Source: Amphimedon queenslandica
Lineage: Eukaryota; Porifera; Demospongiae; Haplosclerida; Niphatidae
Length of the DNA stretch: 23,843 nucleotides
Direction: 5' to 3'
NCBI RefSeq assembly: GCF_000090795.2
Contig: NW_003546575.1
Coordinates: 36,283-60,125 of the forward strand
Shown here: in pieces, positions 8,967 through 17,857 of the stretch
How positions within the stretch are numbered: the first letter of the stretch is position 1
How the letters are laid out: the number at the start of each line of letters is the position of its first letter
Translations under genes and position numbers: made by a program
Notes under the pieces: model-generated
What the model was told of the DNA's origin: nothing
What the model saw: the letters and a program-made list of their open reading frames with translations, nothing else
The model's database searches: none

Positions 8967-11380
8967 TATTTCTATTAAGTTTCTTAGTGCTGCTTTTATT
9001 TTATTCACATCAACTAGGCTACGCCAGACATTATTTGATTTAGTAGGCTGTCCATTAATAATAATATAAAGTTCTGGATTAGGCAATTGATTAGAATCTA
9101 TACCAATCTCATTTAAAGTTTCCATGGTTTTTTCTAATGGAAGGGGTAAATAAAACATTGCACCTTTAAGAGCCTTCAAAGAATTATATGTAGGCACTTT
9201 TAAGGTGTGTGTCCCTAGCCTAACAATTGTCTGAAAACATTTGGCCCTCTGTATTAACTGGCAACTTAAAGGATCCAAATTTTCCAATTCTTTGGATAGT
9301 GGCTCACACTTTAACCCATTGAGCACACAATGTGCAGGAACTTCATTTTTCCTAATAATAGGTTTACAATGATTACAAATATACATAACTTTATTTAATG
9401 CTGTAGGATCATTCTCTCTAATGTTATCTAATAGGATATTCCAAACATCGCTAACTAAATTTTTAGCTTCAGTGACAGATTTTTTTCTTAAAAGCCTCTC
9501 ACAGCTACAACAAGCATTAACAGCCTGATCAGACAAAGCTTTCTTAAATTCATCAATAGCATCTGAATACTGAAAATAAAGTACAGTATCTAAGTTTGGT
9601 ATTCTAAATGGGTCTTCTTCTTCGCCATCATTAATAGTGTAATACACATTATCAAATTCAGTCTCATCGGCTTCATTAATTTTTAAATTTATCAATTGTG
9701 CTACATCGCCATCAGCAAGGGAAGAATCAATAATATCTATTGTTAAATGGGCATTTCTAGCAACATAAAAGTGTTTCAAAAGGTGTCTCAACAAAGGATA
9801 ATGAACAGATGCATTGCGTTAAATACGCAGCATACTTTTACAATCAGTATCATTACTACTACACACAATAGGATGGCCTATCCTTTCATAAACAATTTCT
9901 GAATATTTAAAATATTTTTCAACATTATTTTCATCTTTTTTAACAATTACCATTACACTTGCATTATCCCAGAAATCATGTTCATGCACTTGATCTATTT
10001 CTTCAACATGCAGGGATCTTGTCATATAATGCTTGTTAGGACAATTATCACATGCATCTAAATGCTTCCTCAATTCTTTAATGGGCTCATCAAAATATCG
10101 TCTAACTTCAATAATCGAACTAATGTCACTCTCTAATAAAGGTTTGCACCTGTCTGTACAGTGCCATTTAAGGGCAGGCTCTTTCTTATTAGTATACATT
10201 CTATTATTATCAAAATTGTCATCTTCAGAGTCACTATCATCATTACATTCTTGTACTCTATCAATACATGATACATCAACCATCCCTGCTACATAACAGA
10301 TGCCATTTGTATCAACAGGGATTGCAATTGCACTATCTAATTGGCTATCAGGATCATCATTAGGATATAAATATGCTGATTCATAAAAATAAGGCTCACT
10401 ATTCTTTGTGTGACATTGTTCACCAAAATCACTAAAGCTATTCAACTTCAATTTCCTAATGCTATTTGCTGCACGTATCAATACGCCTACTTTGTGGGAT
10501 CTGTTTTTCAAAACTGATTCCAATAATATACTTGATGCAGCATTACATTTACTGTCATATGATGTGTTCTCAAAATCTACACCTTTCATACTTGATGGCA
10601 ATAAATCATCAACTATTTCGGGGCTGTAATATAATGCTTCAATAATTTTCGTAAAATAATATTCCTTTGCTTCACTATTTGGTGCAGGTAGTGAGTAATT
10701 AGAACGTAGTCTATACAATATTTGTCCATAATGACGTTCATAATAATCTTTATTTAGCCGCCTCTTATTTTCCTTCTTTAATGCCAATTTTAATTTATCC
10801 ATTTCGTTATCTGAAAATTTATATCTCAGAAATTTATCTTTTGTTACATGCAATATTGTGTCTTTATTTTCATATTACCGTTTCAAAGATTTTTGTCTTT
10901 GTGGGCCCGGATTTTGTTGATAATGTTTTTTAGACATCATTTTTTTATTTAGGGAGTTTTGGGAATACATTTTTTGTGAATATTCCAAGGCCTTGGACCT
11001 TTTAGGCACAGGATTCCTATTGTAACATTTTTTTGAATAATCAATTGATTTTTGAACTTTACTATCCTTGTTTCTGTTGTACCAATTTTTACATTTTTCC
11101 AAAATATAACCTGGGTTCAATTCTTTCAATATGCAAGCTTATACTTTTTCCTGATTTTATAAGCAATTCTTGCTTTGCTTTTGATCCTGCTACATTGCCT
11201 TATATAATATGCTCTGGCATTTGATCTATTCTTATCTATAAAATCTTCCATTTGCTTTCTATTTAAATAATTGTTTGCATTTCTTTTTTTAGATTTTGCA
11301 CCAGTCAAATTCCTCTTTCTTTTCTTAATTCCTTTTTGTACAATTATCGCAACAATAATTACTCCCAACATTGAAACCAG
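8967..11380 (-). pseudogene. Helitron N-terminal region (basic repeats, Cys-rich domain)
   Basis: The first 150 residues are rich in Lys, Arg and Tyr, with repeats of a YNRNP/YQQNP type (YNRNPVPKRSKALEYSQK, HYQQNPGPQRQKSLKR), as is common at the start of Helitron proteins. An acidic patch (DDSDSEDDNFDNN) and Cys/His pairs follow (WHCTDRCKP; HLDACDNCPNKHY). The region from 9794 to 8967 has ACCSCERLL, YICNHCKP and VLNGLKCEPL...LSCQLIQRAKCFQTIVRLG, matching the pre-Rep domain common in animal Helitrons (DUF6570-like). Stops at 9819 and 10875 are in frame with sequence on both sides, so they look like point nonsense changes. Confidence 0.8.
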
Positions 11381-11781
11381 AAATAAGTACATGTACCATA
11401 ACACCATGTATGCAGGATGCACATTATTATGATCATAAATTCTGCTACTGCTTATCATTGTACAATACTTATCTGGATTATATTCAGCAACAGCAGTACC
11501 AAGAATACAACGCAATACTTCAGAAGCAGCTGACTAAAAGAACTTGAGTAGTTAATACTGAGCAGCTGTAACTTTAATTTCACTCTAATTTAAAGTAATG
11601 AATCTCACATTTTATAGTTTAACAATAATTTCCCAATTAGCTCTTAAAAGAACCAGTGATCTCTTAGTCTGAGCAGTGCGCACTCCTTGCAAGTAAGCAG
11701 AACAGAGCAACAAGACCAAGAGAATAATAGAGCGAGATTAAACTAGTAAAACTACCATTCCACACAGTAGCTATGGTAACT

Positions 11782-11793
11782 TGCGCATGCGCA
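11782..11793. promoter_or_regulatory. Perfect palindrome TGCGCATGCGCA, NRF-1-like site
   Basis: This 12-bp palindrome matches the consensus of NRF-1/alpha-PAL sites found in metazoan promoters. It stands out in AT-rich sequence and is followed 10 bp later by AAAATGGC. It could belong to a TATA-less promoter of the Helitron or of an element inserted upstream. Function is inferred from the motif only. Confidence 0.4.
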
Positions 11794-12182
11794 TTTCATT
11801 TCAAAATGGCATCTGGCATAGAGGGGTGTGTTTGATCACGCCCAAATAATTAGTTTTAAAACAAAAGTAACTGAGATAATGAAAGGTCATTTGTTGTCCT
11901 TGACCCAAGCATAAAGGAATGATGTGTCCGCCATCACAAGAGGCTCTTTAATTTAAAAGATTTCAGTGTTGATAGAAGAAGATAAAAGAAAGAAGAAAAT
12001 GTCTGAAGAAATTTAGCAGATATTTGAATTTGGGCCTATTCTCCAGAGTTGCTCCAGCTACATTACACTCCACTTTAAAGGTACTAGGAGAATCGCTCAG
12101 TGAAGGAGAGCTCATCTAAGCCATTTATAAGGCCGTACATGATAAGATAAAAGAGTTATAAGTGTTTGAAAATGATAATTTT

Positions 12183-12195
12183 GGCCGCCATCTTG
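12183..12195 (-). promoter_or_regulatory. CAAGATGGCGGCC, YY1-like core promoter motif
   Basis: On the minus strand the sequence contains AAGATGGCGGC, the YY1-type box common at animal transcription starts, pointing toward the Helitron coding region about 0.7 kb downstream. Related boxes recur at 1766-1777, 11803-11810, 15332-15341 and 15713-15721. Confidence 0.4.
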
Positions 12196-12290
12196 AAAAA
12201 TCAACCTCAACCCTACATATAGGCTACCGCCTATATAATAGGTGGCAGTGCTCTATGGCAGATAGCAGACCCTTGGCCTCAGTTTTGCAT

Positions 12291-12346
12291 GTTAATGGTT
12301 GCATAACAGCCGTGGCTTCGCCTCGGGCTGCTATCCAACCATTAAC
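12291..12346. repeat. Long imperfect hairpin
   Basis: GTTAATGGTTGCATAACAGC pairs with the downstream GGGCTGCTATCCAACCATTAAC with a few mismatches, around a GC-rich centre (GGCTTCGCC). It lies close to the inner edge of the right arm (12397). Such a hairpin could be a transposon end, for example a Helitron terminus. No other function is visible. Confidence 0.7.
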
Positions 12347-12809
12347 ACCCTTAACCTCAGCCCCTTTTCATGTACGTTATGTTATTTTATATAATAAGCA
12401 GGTCATGAAAGTATCGTAGCTAAGGATAGCAATAGTAAGCAATATTATGTATAAAATACATGTATGAGAAACATAGTAGATGCTACCATTGTCAACATTA
12501 CTTAGTAAACATCACATTCATACTTTATGCATGTACTTACTTGGCACAAGAAGTACAATGTGGTGGTAAAGATTGATGTCTGACTTGAAATGAGATTCAA
12601 AGTTTGGAGGGATGTTTCTCTTTGTGAGCACATGTATCTTGTGGTTTGTAATGCATGTTTGTGGCAAACAATTAGTATCATGCATACACATTGTATATTT
12701 TGTATGTAGCATATATTAGAAATGCAGTAGATTATTGGTGCATTTCATGCACTTGTAGTGCTTGATAATTATCAGGCATGACTTATCCTTTTATAGTTTG
12801 ATGTGTATA

Positions 12810-13177
12810 ATGGAGGAACCAGTAATACAAAAGTTGATGTGATTGGTAATGACTCATTACCGTTTGTACTATTGTTATATTACCCTATTTGTTTACATTG
12901 CTTGCTTTTGATGTGTTTTTATTACTATGCTTTACAAGTAATGATAGCTGGAAAGGATTTGGCGATTATTTAGCAATAGTTTCATTGCTTATTATTGGAA
13001 TGTGCAATATAACATTAGCATTAGTTGTAACATTGTTATAGCCATGGATTTATAGTTAGTATTAAAACTTTCATGTTTGATTTCTACATTTTATACTTAC
13101 TATTGTAGGTTGTAAATGACGATGGCACTATGCATGTTTGTGTACGTATTCAGTATGTTCATAATAATGACTGTTAG
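12810..13177 (+). pseudogene. Small membrane protein, right-arm copy, with frameshifts
   Basis: Counterpart of the 2724-2017 gene. ATG 12810-12812 begins MEEPVIQK, then a 1-nt deletion near 12833 relative to the left copy puts VIGND and LPFVLLL in another frame, and a second 1-nt deletion near 12878 leads into LPYLFTLLAFDVFLLLCF, SNDSWKGFGDY and a third hydrophobic run (SLLIIGMCNITLALVVTLL), ending at TAG 13039-13041. The putative last exon, 13109-13177 after the acceptor TATTGTAG, reads NDDGTMHVCVRIQYVHNNDC before TAG. Hydrophobic segments are better kept here than in the left copy's C-terminus, so neither copy can simply be called the original. Confidence 0.45.
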
Positions 13178-13392
13178 GTAAGATTTAATTTTTAAAATCA
13201 TGCATTATGATGTCAATTTTTTGTCTAGAAATATTGAAAGAAACTAAAGGCAATAAGCAATCATGTCTTGCCAAACACTTAGCATTGCCAATGTATTTTC
13301 ATCCTAGCTTTTTGCTGATGTATTTTAAATTGACAGTTTCATTTTTTTTAATGTTTATTATTATAATGACAAGTTTTTTTAAGTAATTGTAG

Positions 13393-15011
13393 TTAGTAAA
13401 AGTTACAGTTCTTAATTGAAGTCCCTCTGGACCTTGGCCTATGGCCCCTACCTCCGCCCCTGCCAGCTCTCCTTGGTAGATTGGCATACTATTAAGGAAT
13501 ATAAACATAATACTAAGTACATGATAGTAAAGACTTACTATTTGTCTGTTGACAGCCCTCAGCTGGGTAATTATGTGCTGCCTTTGCAGTTGCAGCAAAG
13601 GCAGTCCTGAAGCAGGAGGGGCTCCTCCAGAAGGAAGCACGGGTGCTCCTTCAGGAGGGAGAAATGGTGCCCCTTCAGGAGGAAGCACTGGCAGGCCTCC
13701 ATCTACTGGAGGTGGTGGGCCTCCAGCTCTTTCAAGTGCTGGAGGTGGTGGTGGATGTGGCCTGTCTAGTTGTGGTTGTGGTGGTGGCGAGTCAAATGAA
13801 GGTGACTGTGGAGGCCATCCATCTCCAGCTACTGGAGGTGGCAGACCTCCAGCTACTGGTAGAGCCGGTAGTGGTAGCGGGACTCCGGGAGGTGGTGGTA
13901 GCGGGCCTCCGGGAGGTGGTGGTGGAGGCCCTCCATCTCCAGCTATTGGACAGGTCCAAAATGAGCGGTCACATGGCATAATTTTTCTGATTACTTTCCG
14001 TACACTATTATTTACTTTGTACAGGAAACTCAATGGGCTTTAAATTGTACGAGCCCCTGTCTCTTTTTAGGATAAGCAATATCCAAGTCCCTGGTTGTGT
14101 AACTATTCTCAATCGTCATACCTATGTTTTTAGTGAGTATCATCTGGATGAGAAAAACTTTGTGTGGAACAATTACCGTTTTATTGTGGGGTCCGCCTTT
14201 TGTACTATTTTCTTGTGTACAAAATGACTACTCAATGAAAATTTTTAAGTTTTGAAAGTTTATAACAAAAGAATAAGAAAGTTTTGCCAAATTCCCGGGT
14301 TATTTGAAAAAAGTACATTTTTACTAAGCAATGGGTACAAGAAAAGGAAAAAAATACAAAACTTTGTCTTGATCATTTTTGAAGTAAAGACAAGTAGTGA
14401 TGAAGCATAGGCTGTTTGATAAGACTAAGCAAAACCATTTTTCACACATTGCTATTTCTACTAGCTTCACAGGCTTATCTAATAACAGAAAAGAACCCTA
14501 GAAAGACTTTGTTTAGGCTGAGTAGCCACTAACAGACCACATCAAAGAGTTGACTTACAGGAACTTCTTGGTGTCTCAAGAAAGGGTAAAGTAGATTGAG
14601 GAAGCCTTTTTAACATCTTACACAAACAAATCATAGTACAGGGATTCTTACAAGGCAGAAAAAGTTGTGAAAACTTGCATTTTCACTGGTGAGTATGAAC
14701 TTCTAGAAAGCCTTAGAAAGTTTCCAGAAGATCCACTTTTGCACGAGAAAGTAGCTATAGAGCTTGAACTGAGACCTTTTACAAGTCTTCATTTTCCCAC
14801 AATTACTCGTTGCTACGGTAATTGTCAAATATTTGAAATGAATATCATTAAAAATGCGTGACCGCTTATTGTATTGCAATTTCTGGACCTGAGGCGGCGG
14901 ACCTTCAGCTACTGGTAGAGCTGGTGGTGGTAGTGGTCGTGGGCCTCCGGGACGTGGTGGTGGTGGAGGCTCTCCAGATACTGGTGGTCCATGATACTCA
15001 TCATAGTCCAT
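13393..15011 (-). pseudogene. Proline-rich protein with Arg/Gly-rich tail, right-arm copy, split by an insertion
   Basis: The ATG at 15009-15011 follows TTTGGTAG as in the left copy and begins MDYDEYHGPPVSGEPPPPP. The coding sequence is interrupted at about 14868 by a 0.9-kb element and resumes at about 13961 with CPIAGDGGPPPPPPGG. A long Pro-rich stretch with VAGDG and ALPVAGG repeats, about three diverged GGAPVLPP-type units, the segment LPLLQLQRQHIITQLRA and a 50-nt intron (13489-13538, GTAAGT donor, TTAATAG acceptor) follow. The last exon ends RRAGRGGGRGHRPRSRG... at TAA 13393-13395. The intron length, intron position and final KNxNFY-stop are the same as in the left copy. No family is recognised. 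Apart from the insertion I see no stop in this copy. Confidence 0.7.
13962..14868. mobile_element. 0.9-kb non-autonomous TIR element in the right-arm gene
   Basis: This segment is missing from the left arm and separates two halves of one coding sequence. It ends with inverted TRAGCGGTCAC (13962-13972 and 14858-14868). CAAAA/CAATACA-like bases just outside may extend the repeats. No transposase-like frame is present, so it depends on a partner elsewhere. The exact target duplication cannot be read with certainty. Confidence 0.7.
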
Positions 15012-15264
15012 ATACTACCAAACAATATGAAAATATAATAATAGGTAATGTAAGTTTGTAAATGAACTGACTTGCTGCTTTTAAAAAAAAAGGTTGCAAA
15101 ACTGCAGAAATAGTTGTGAGCTGTGACTGTGAGTGGAGAAATGGCAACTGAAGCTGCATGTCAAATTAGATTAGGAAATAGATCTTAGTATTGCTGAAAA
15201 ATGATTAATAATTATGAGCTATTATAGGCTATGAATATAACTAATGATTCAAAAATTTAAAAAA

Positions 15265-16270
15265 ATTATTGCTTTAAAACAGCTTTTATTAGTAACTCGG
15301 TAGCGTTACTAAGTGGGATTCACCCCCACACAAAATGGCTGCCACGACTTTTGAAGCCTTGCTATACCGGGAAAACGAGCTCCTATGTTTACCAGACTTT
15401 ATTGAGGACCTTATCTTGACCAGAGGACTCCAATGGTACAACTAGCGTGGCTCCAGACCTTGTCTAAGCGAAAAGTAAAAAATCGGCAAACTATCTTGTT
15501 TTGTTCAGCCACCTTTTTTCATCTTCATCTTCATCAAGTCCTGTCTATCCAGTTGTCGGTGTGTATCTCAGTATTAGTTGATGCTACAAGGATAATTCTT
15601 ACACCAATCTACTCCAACAGTTTATGCGCAGGTCCATGTCCCATCAGATCAATCTTCAAGTAAAAAAAAAGTGATACTGTGACTGCTGGATAGAGCCATC
15701 TTAGGTGCTGCTGCCATTTTGTTAATTAAAAAAGCATGTGCTCCAAAATTTGGGTGTGGTCGCGCATGCTCAGAACTGCAGCTCTGGAAGAAGCAATTTA
15801 TTTTTTACCAAGCTATGCTTGGAATCAACTACTGCAATACTTTATGCAGGTTTCCAGCTAAAAGAAGGTATTAATCTTGCATGTTTCTGTTTTATCAAAT
15901 GTGTGATTTTTTATTTTAAAAAACAAGCAATTAATTAATGTATGATATGCAATGATAATATGAATGATAACAGCCTGGAAGAACAGGAATAACTGCAACA
16001 TTGCAGGGAAGATGGACACTCTCAGCTCACAGCTTCTTGAACAAGGACTTTTGTCAAGACTAGTATTATTTTCACTTGTCATCAGGATAGTTGATATTCA
16101 GCATGGCTATTCAATGCTTCTCCAATAAATGATGAAAAGTCATAACAATGATAATAATAATAAAGAAAATTATTGTTTGTGTAAAATCAACAAGCGTCAC
16201 AATGGCAACTAAAGAAATAATATAAAAGTTATAGAAAAATGAACATGAACAAGGACATAAAAAATTAAAA
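15265..16270. other. Right-arm-specific block, possible remnant gene
   Basis: About 1 kb absent from the left arm. It contains a small hairpin (TAGTAAC/GTTACTA, 15290-15311), a CAAAATGGCTGCC start context and a short frame at 15335-15445, plus splice-like signals further on. A second start-like exon lies near 16011 (MDTLSSQLLEQGLLSRLVLF) after the acceptor ACATTGCAG. No family is recognised, so this may be a captured host fragment or a transposon. Confidence 0.4.
15335..15445 (+). CDS. Short frame, possible first exon of unknown gene
   Basis: ATG in a good context (CAAAATGG) opens a 36-codon frame that begins MAATTFEALLYRENELLCLP and has balanced, protein-like composition. It could end at TAG 15443-15445 or be spliced at the GTACAA donor at 15436. 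No homology is recognised. Low confidence. Confidence 0.25.
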   Translation: MAATTFEALLYRENELLCLPDFIEDLILTRGLQWYN

Positions 16271-16480
16271 AAAACAAGGTTAAGTGGGATTCTGAACAAC
16301 CAACAAAAGTAAGAAATGAAAATCCTACTCGTGACGCAAATTCTACTCTACATTGCAAGGTAATCCGTCATTCTTACATAATAACATTGAAAGTACAATG
16401 TAGAGTAGAATTTGCATCACAAGTAGGATTTTAATTTTGTATTTTCGTTGGTCGTTCAGAATCCTACTTAACCTTGTTTT
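16271..16480. mobile_element. 210-bp foldback MITE
   Basis: Two near-complementary 85-bp arms (16271-16355 and 16396-16480) surround a 40-bp loop. They begin ACAAGGTTAAGTRGGATTCT and contain CAAATTCTACTCTACATTG at the inner ends. Differences between arms are few, so the element is young compared with the inverted-repeat arm in which it sits. It has no coding capacity. Confidence 0.9.
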
Positions 16481-17316
16481 CTCAATTTTTAATGTTCTTG
16501 TAAAACAGTAGGTCTTCTTATGGAACTAATACCTAAGGCAAAAATGTTAATTATTAATGGAAAGGATTATTAATTAATTAATAATTATGCATAATTATGA
16601 GCTAGGCTATGAATATAATTAAGATTCAATAATTAAAAAATTAATAATGTCATTAGTTATTTAAAATTTTCATCAATAATAATAACAACTAGAACAATTA
16701 TTATTTATTAATTACTTTATAATTGTTAATAATTATTAGTAAAAAGGATTATTAATTAATAAAATTTAATAAAATGTATGAAAGCAAATAAATGAAAAAA
16801 TTTCTGTCAAATAAGAAAAAGTAGGATTTAAAAAAAAAGGAAACAAGGGGGTTGAATTAATAGTTCAATTACTAATAATAATTGTTAATTACATTAAATA
16901 ATAAATGTTAAACGTTAATAAACATTACAATGTTAATGCTGCTCACGCTGTTAGTTATTAATTCTTAACCCTGTCCATGAAAGAATTAAACTGCTAGAAT
17001 CCAGTGACATTGCATGCAGGGCATGGAATAAGGATGGCTTCCTTGTAAGATATTTTTTTCTTAATAACAATGAATGGCTAATACACATAACTACTAATTA
17101 TACCTTGACATATGTATTTAAGTTTTTTCAATCGATGGCAGCAGCTTTGACAAAAACAGTAGAACTTCGTGCTTAGTAATCATATTTTGCCATACAACAT
17201 ACAATTACAATATTTAGGTTTCAAATTGACATGCAAATTCATACATTGTTTAGGACCATAATGAAATTAATAAAGTAGTTGATAAACTGAATGATGTTTC
17301 TAAAGACATAATAATA
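16481..17316. other. AT-rich end of the right arm and its outer flank, no gene seen
   Basis: 16490-16890 matches the outer part of the left arm (including AAACAAGGGGGTTGA, the inverse of 379-393). From about 16890 to 17316 the sequence is AT-rich and I see no supported frame. Confidence 0.5.
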
Positions 17317-17500
17317 CTAATAACTTATTCTTAAAGAATCAGTAAGCCATTGTCCAGCACTATACACCTTTCTAACATGACAAAATACTGAACTTCCTTC
17401 TTGCAAGGTATTTTAAAAGGACAAATAAATATGAAATTTTCATTTATATTATTACCTGAAGATGTGGCTGCTGTGTTAGGTTCTTTCAGAATATAAAGTA
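17317..17500 (-). pseudogene. Fragment resembling the start of a Ulp1/SENP-like protease domain
   Basis: A probable exon (17399-17317, acceptor CCTTGCAAG, upstream donor GTAATA) reads SSVFCHVRKVYSAGQWLTDS then LRISY and stop. GQWLTDSL resembles the G-x-WL-x-D motif that opens the C48 (Ulp1/SENP) protease core and parallels NGEWLTDT in the larger pseudogene at 18604-18697. An upstream open piece contains KEPNTAATSS. No matching His, Asp or Cys motifs follow before the inverted-repeat arm, so this is at most a truncated second copy. Confidence 0.4.
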
Positions 17501-17857
17501 ATTACTTTGAAGCAGTTTCCGATACCTCCAAAAAGATCTGTTGTACAAGCTTTCTTACTAAACATGTCTTTGTTGAAACTGATGATGGTGTACTGTAGAC
17601 ATAACAATTCTTTTTCAGCAATAGCTTAAATTGCCTTGTTTACATCAGATGAATAGCTGCAAAATCAAACGCCTTAAATCTTACGTTATGCTATGCAAAA
17701 TGAATGACGAAAGCCACTGTCTCAAACCTTTTACACAAAACTAATACAATATTTTAATGAAAATTAAAATGTTAAAAAATTTTTACTTCAATTTATACAT
17801 TATGACACTCATACTTTGCAAATACTGTATGCAAACTACATGTCAATAAAATAAATA

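Larger units (their letters stand above)
3991..11515 (-). pseudogene. Decayed Helitron replicase-helicase (RepHel) with OTU domain
   Basis: Rolling-circle transposon protein read right to left: basic N-terminus (11.4-10.5 kb), Cys-rich Helitron N-terminal region (about 10.0-9.0 kb), Rep domain with HYH and Y-x3-Y motifs (8.2-7.4 kb), PIF1-type helicase (6.6-5.2 kb), basic tail (5.2-4.6 kb) and OTU-like protease (4.6-4.0 kb). Visible lesions are: a frameshift near 11125; TAA at 10875-10877; TAA at 9819-9821; a 237-bp MITE at 8726-8962; a frameshift near 8155; TAG at 7828-7830; TGA at 7528-7530; a frameshift near 4700; and a frameshift near 4370. Between lesions the frame is long and conserved, so decay is recent relative to insertion. 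The true start is uncertain; the first ~40 residues from 11515 are hydrophobic and may not belong. The element fills the spacer between the inverted-repeat arms. Confidence 0.9.
11516..12396. other. Upstream region of the Helitron, gene-free, with promoter-like motifs
   Basis: No supported gene. It lies 5' of the minus-strand Helitron and between it and the right arm, so it should contain the Helitron 5' end and promoter. It holds a perfect TGCGCATGCGCA palindrome, CAAGATGGCGGCC on the minus strand, AAAATGGC at 11803-11810, and a long hairpin at 12291-12346. Which of these belong to the Helitron is not shown by the sequence. Confidence 0.5.
12397..16890. repeat. Right arm of the large inverted repeat
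   Basis: Reverse-complement match of 330-3172, block for block, but 1.6 kb longer because of insertions: 13962-14868 (TIR element), about 15265-16490 (which includes a foldback element) and a local AT-rich rearrangement at 16490-16720. A stretch around GAGCTATTATAGGCTATGAATATAA (first 20: GAGCTATTATAGGCTATGAA) near 15217 recurs near 16600 (GAGCTAGGCTATGAATATAA); the two copies bracket the large insertion, so it may sit between duplicated sequence. Confidence 0.85.

Noticed and set aside
11386-11515. Hydrophobic N-terminal extension of the Helitron frame (membrane segment)
   Set aside because: Helitron replicases have no membrane segment and the open frame there may be chance; the true start is probably downstream.
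13549-14043. Plus-strand Gly-rich frames over the right-arm proline-rich gene
   Set aside because: They are mirror frames of the minus-strand Pro-rich coding sequence and do not match anything in the left arm.
17502-17643. Minus-strand frame with LLLKKNCYVYSTPSS and VRKLVQQIFLEVS
   Set aside because: It looks protein-like but has no conserved motif, and its joins to neighbouring exons are not consistent in phase.
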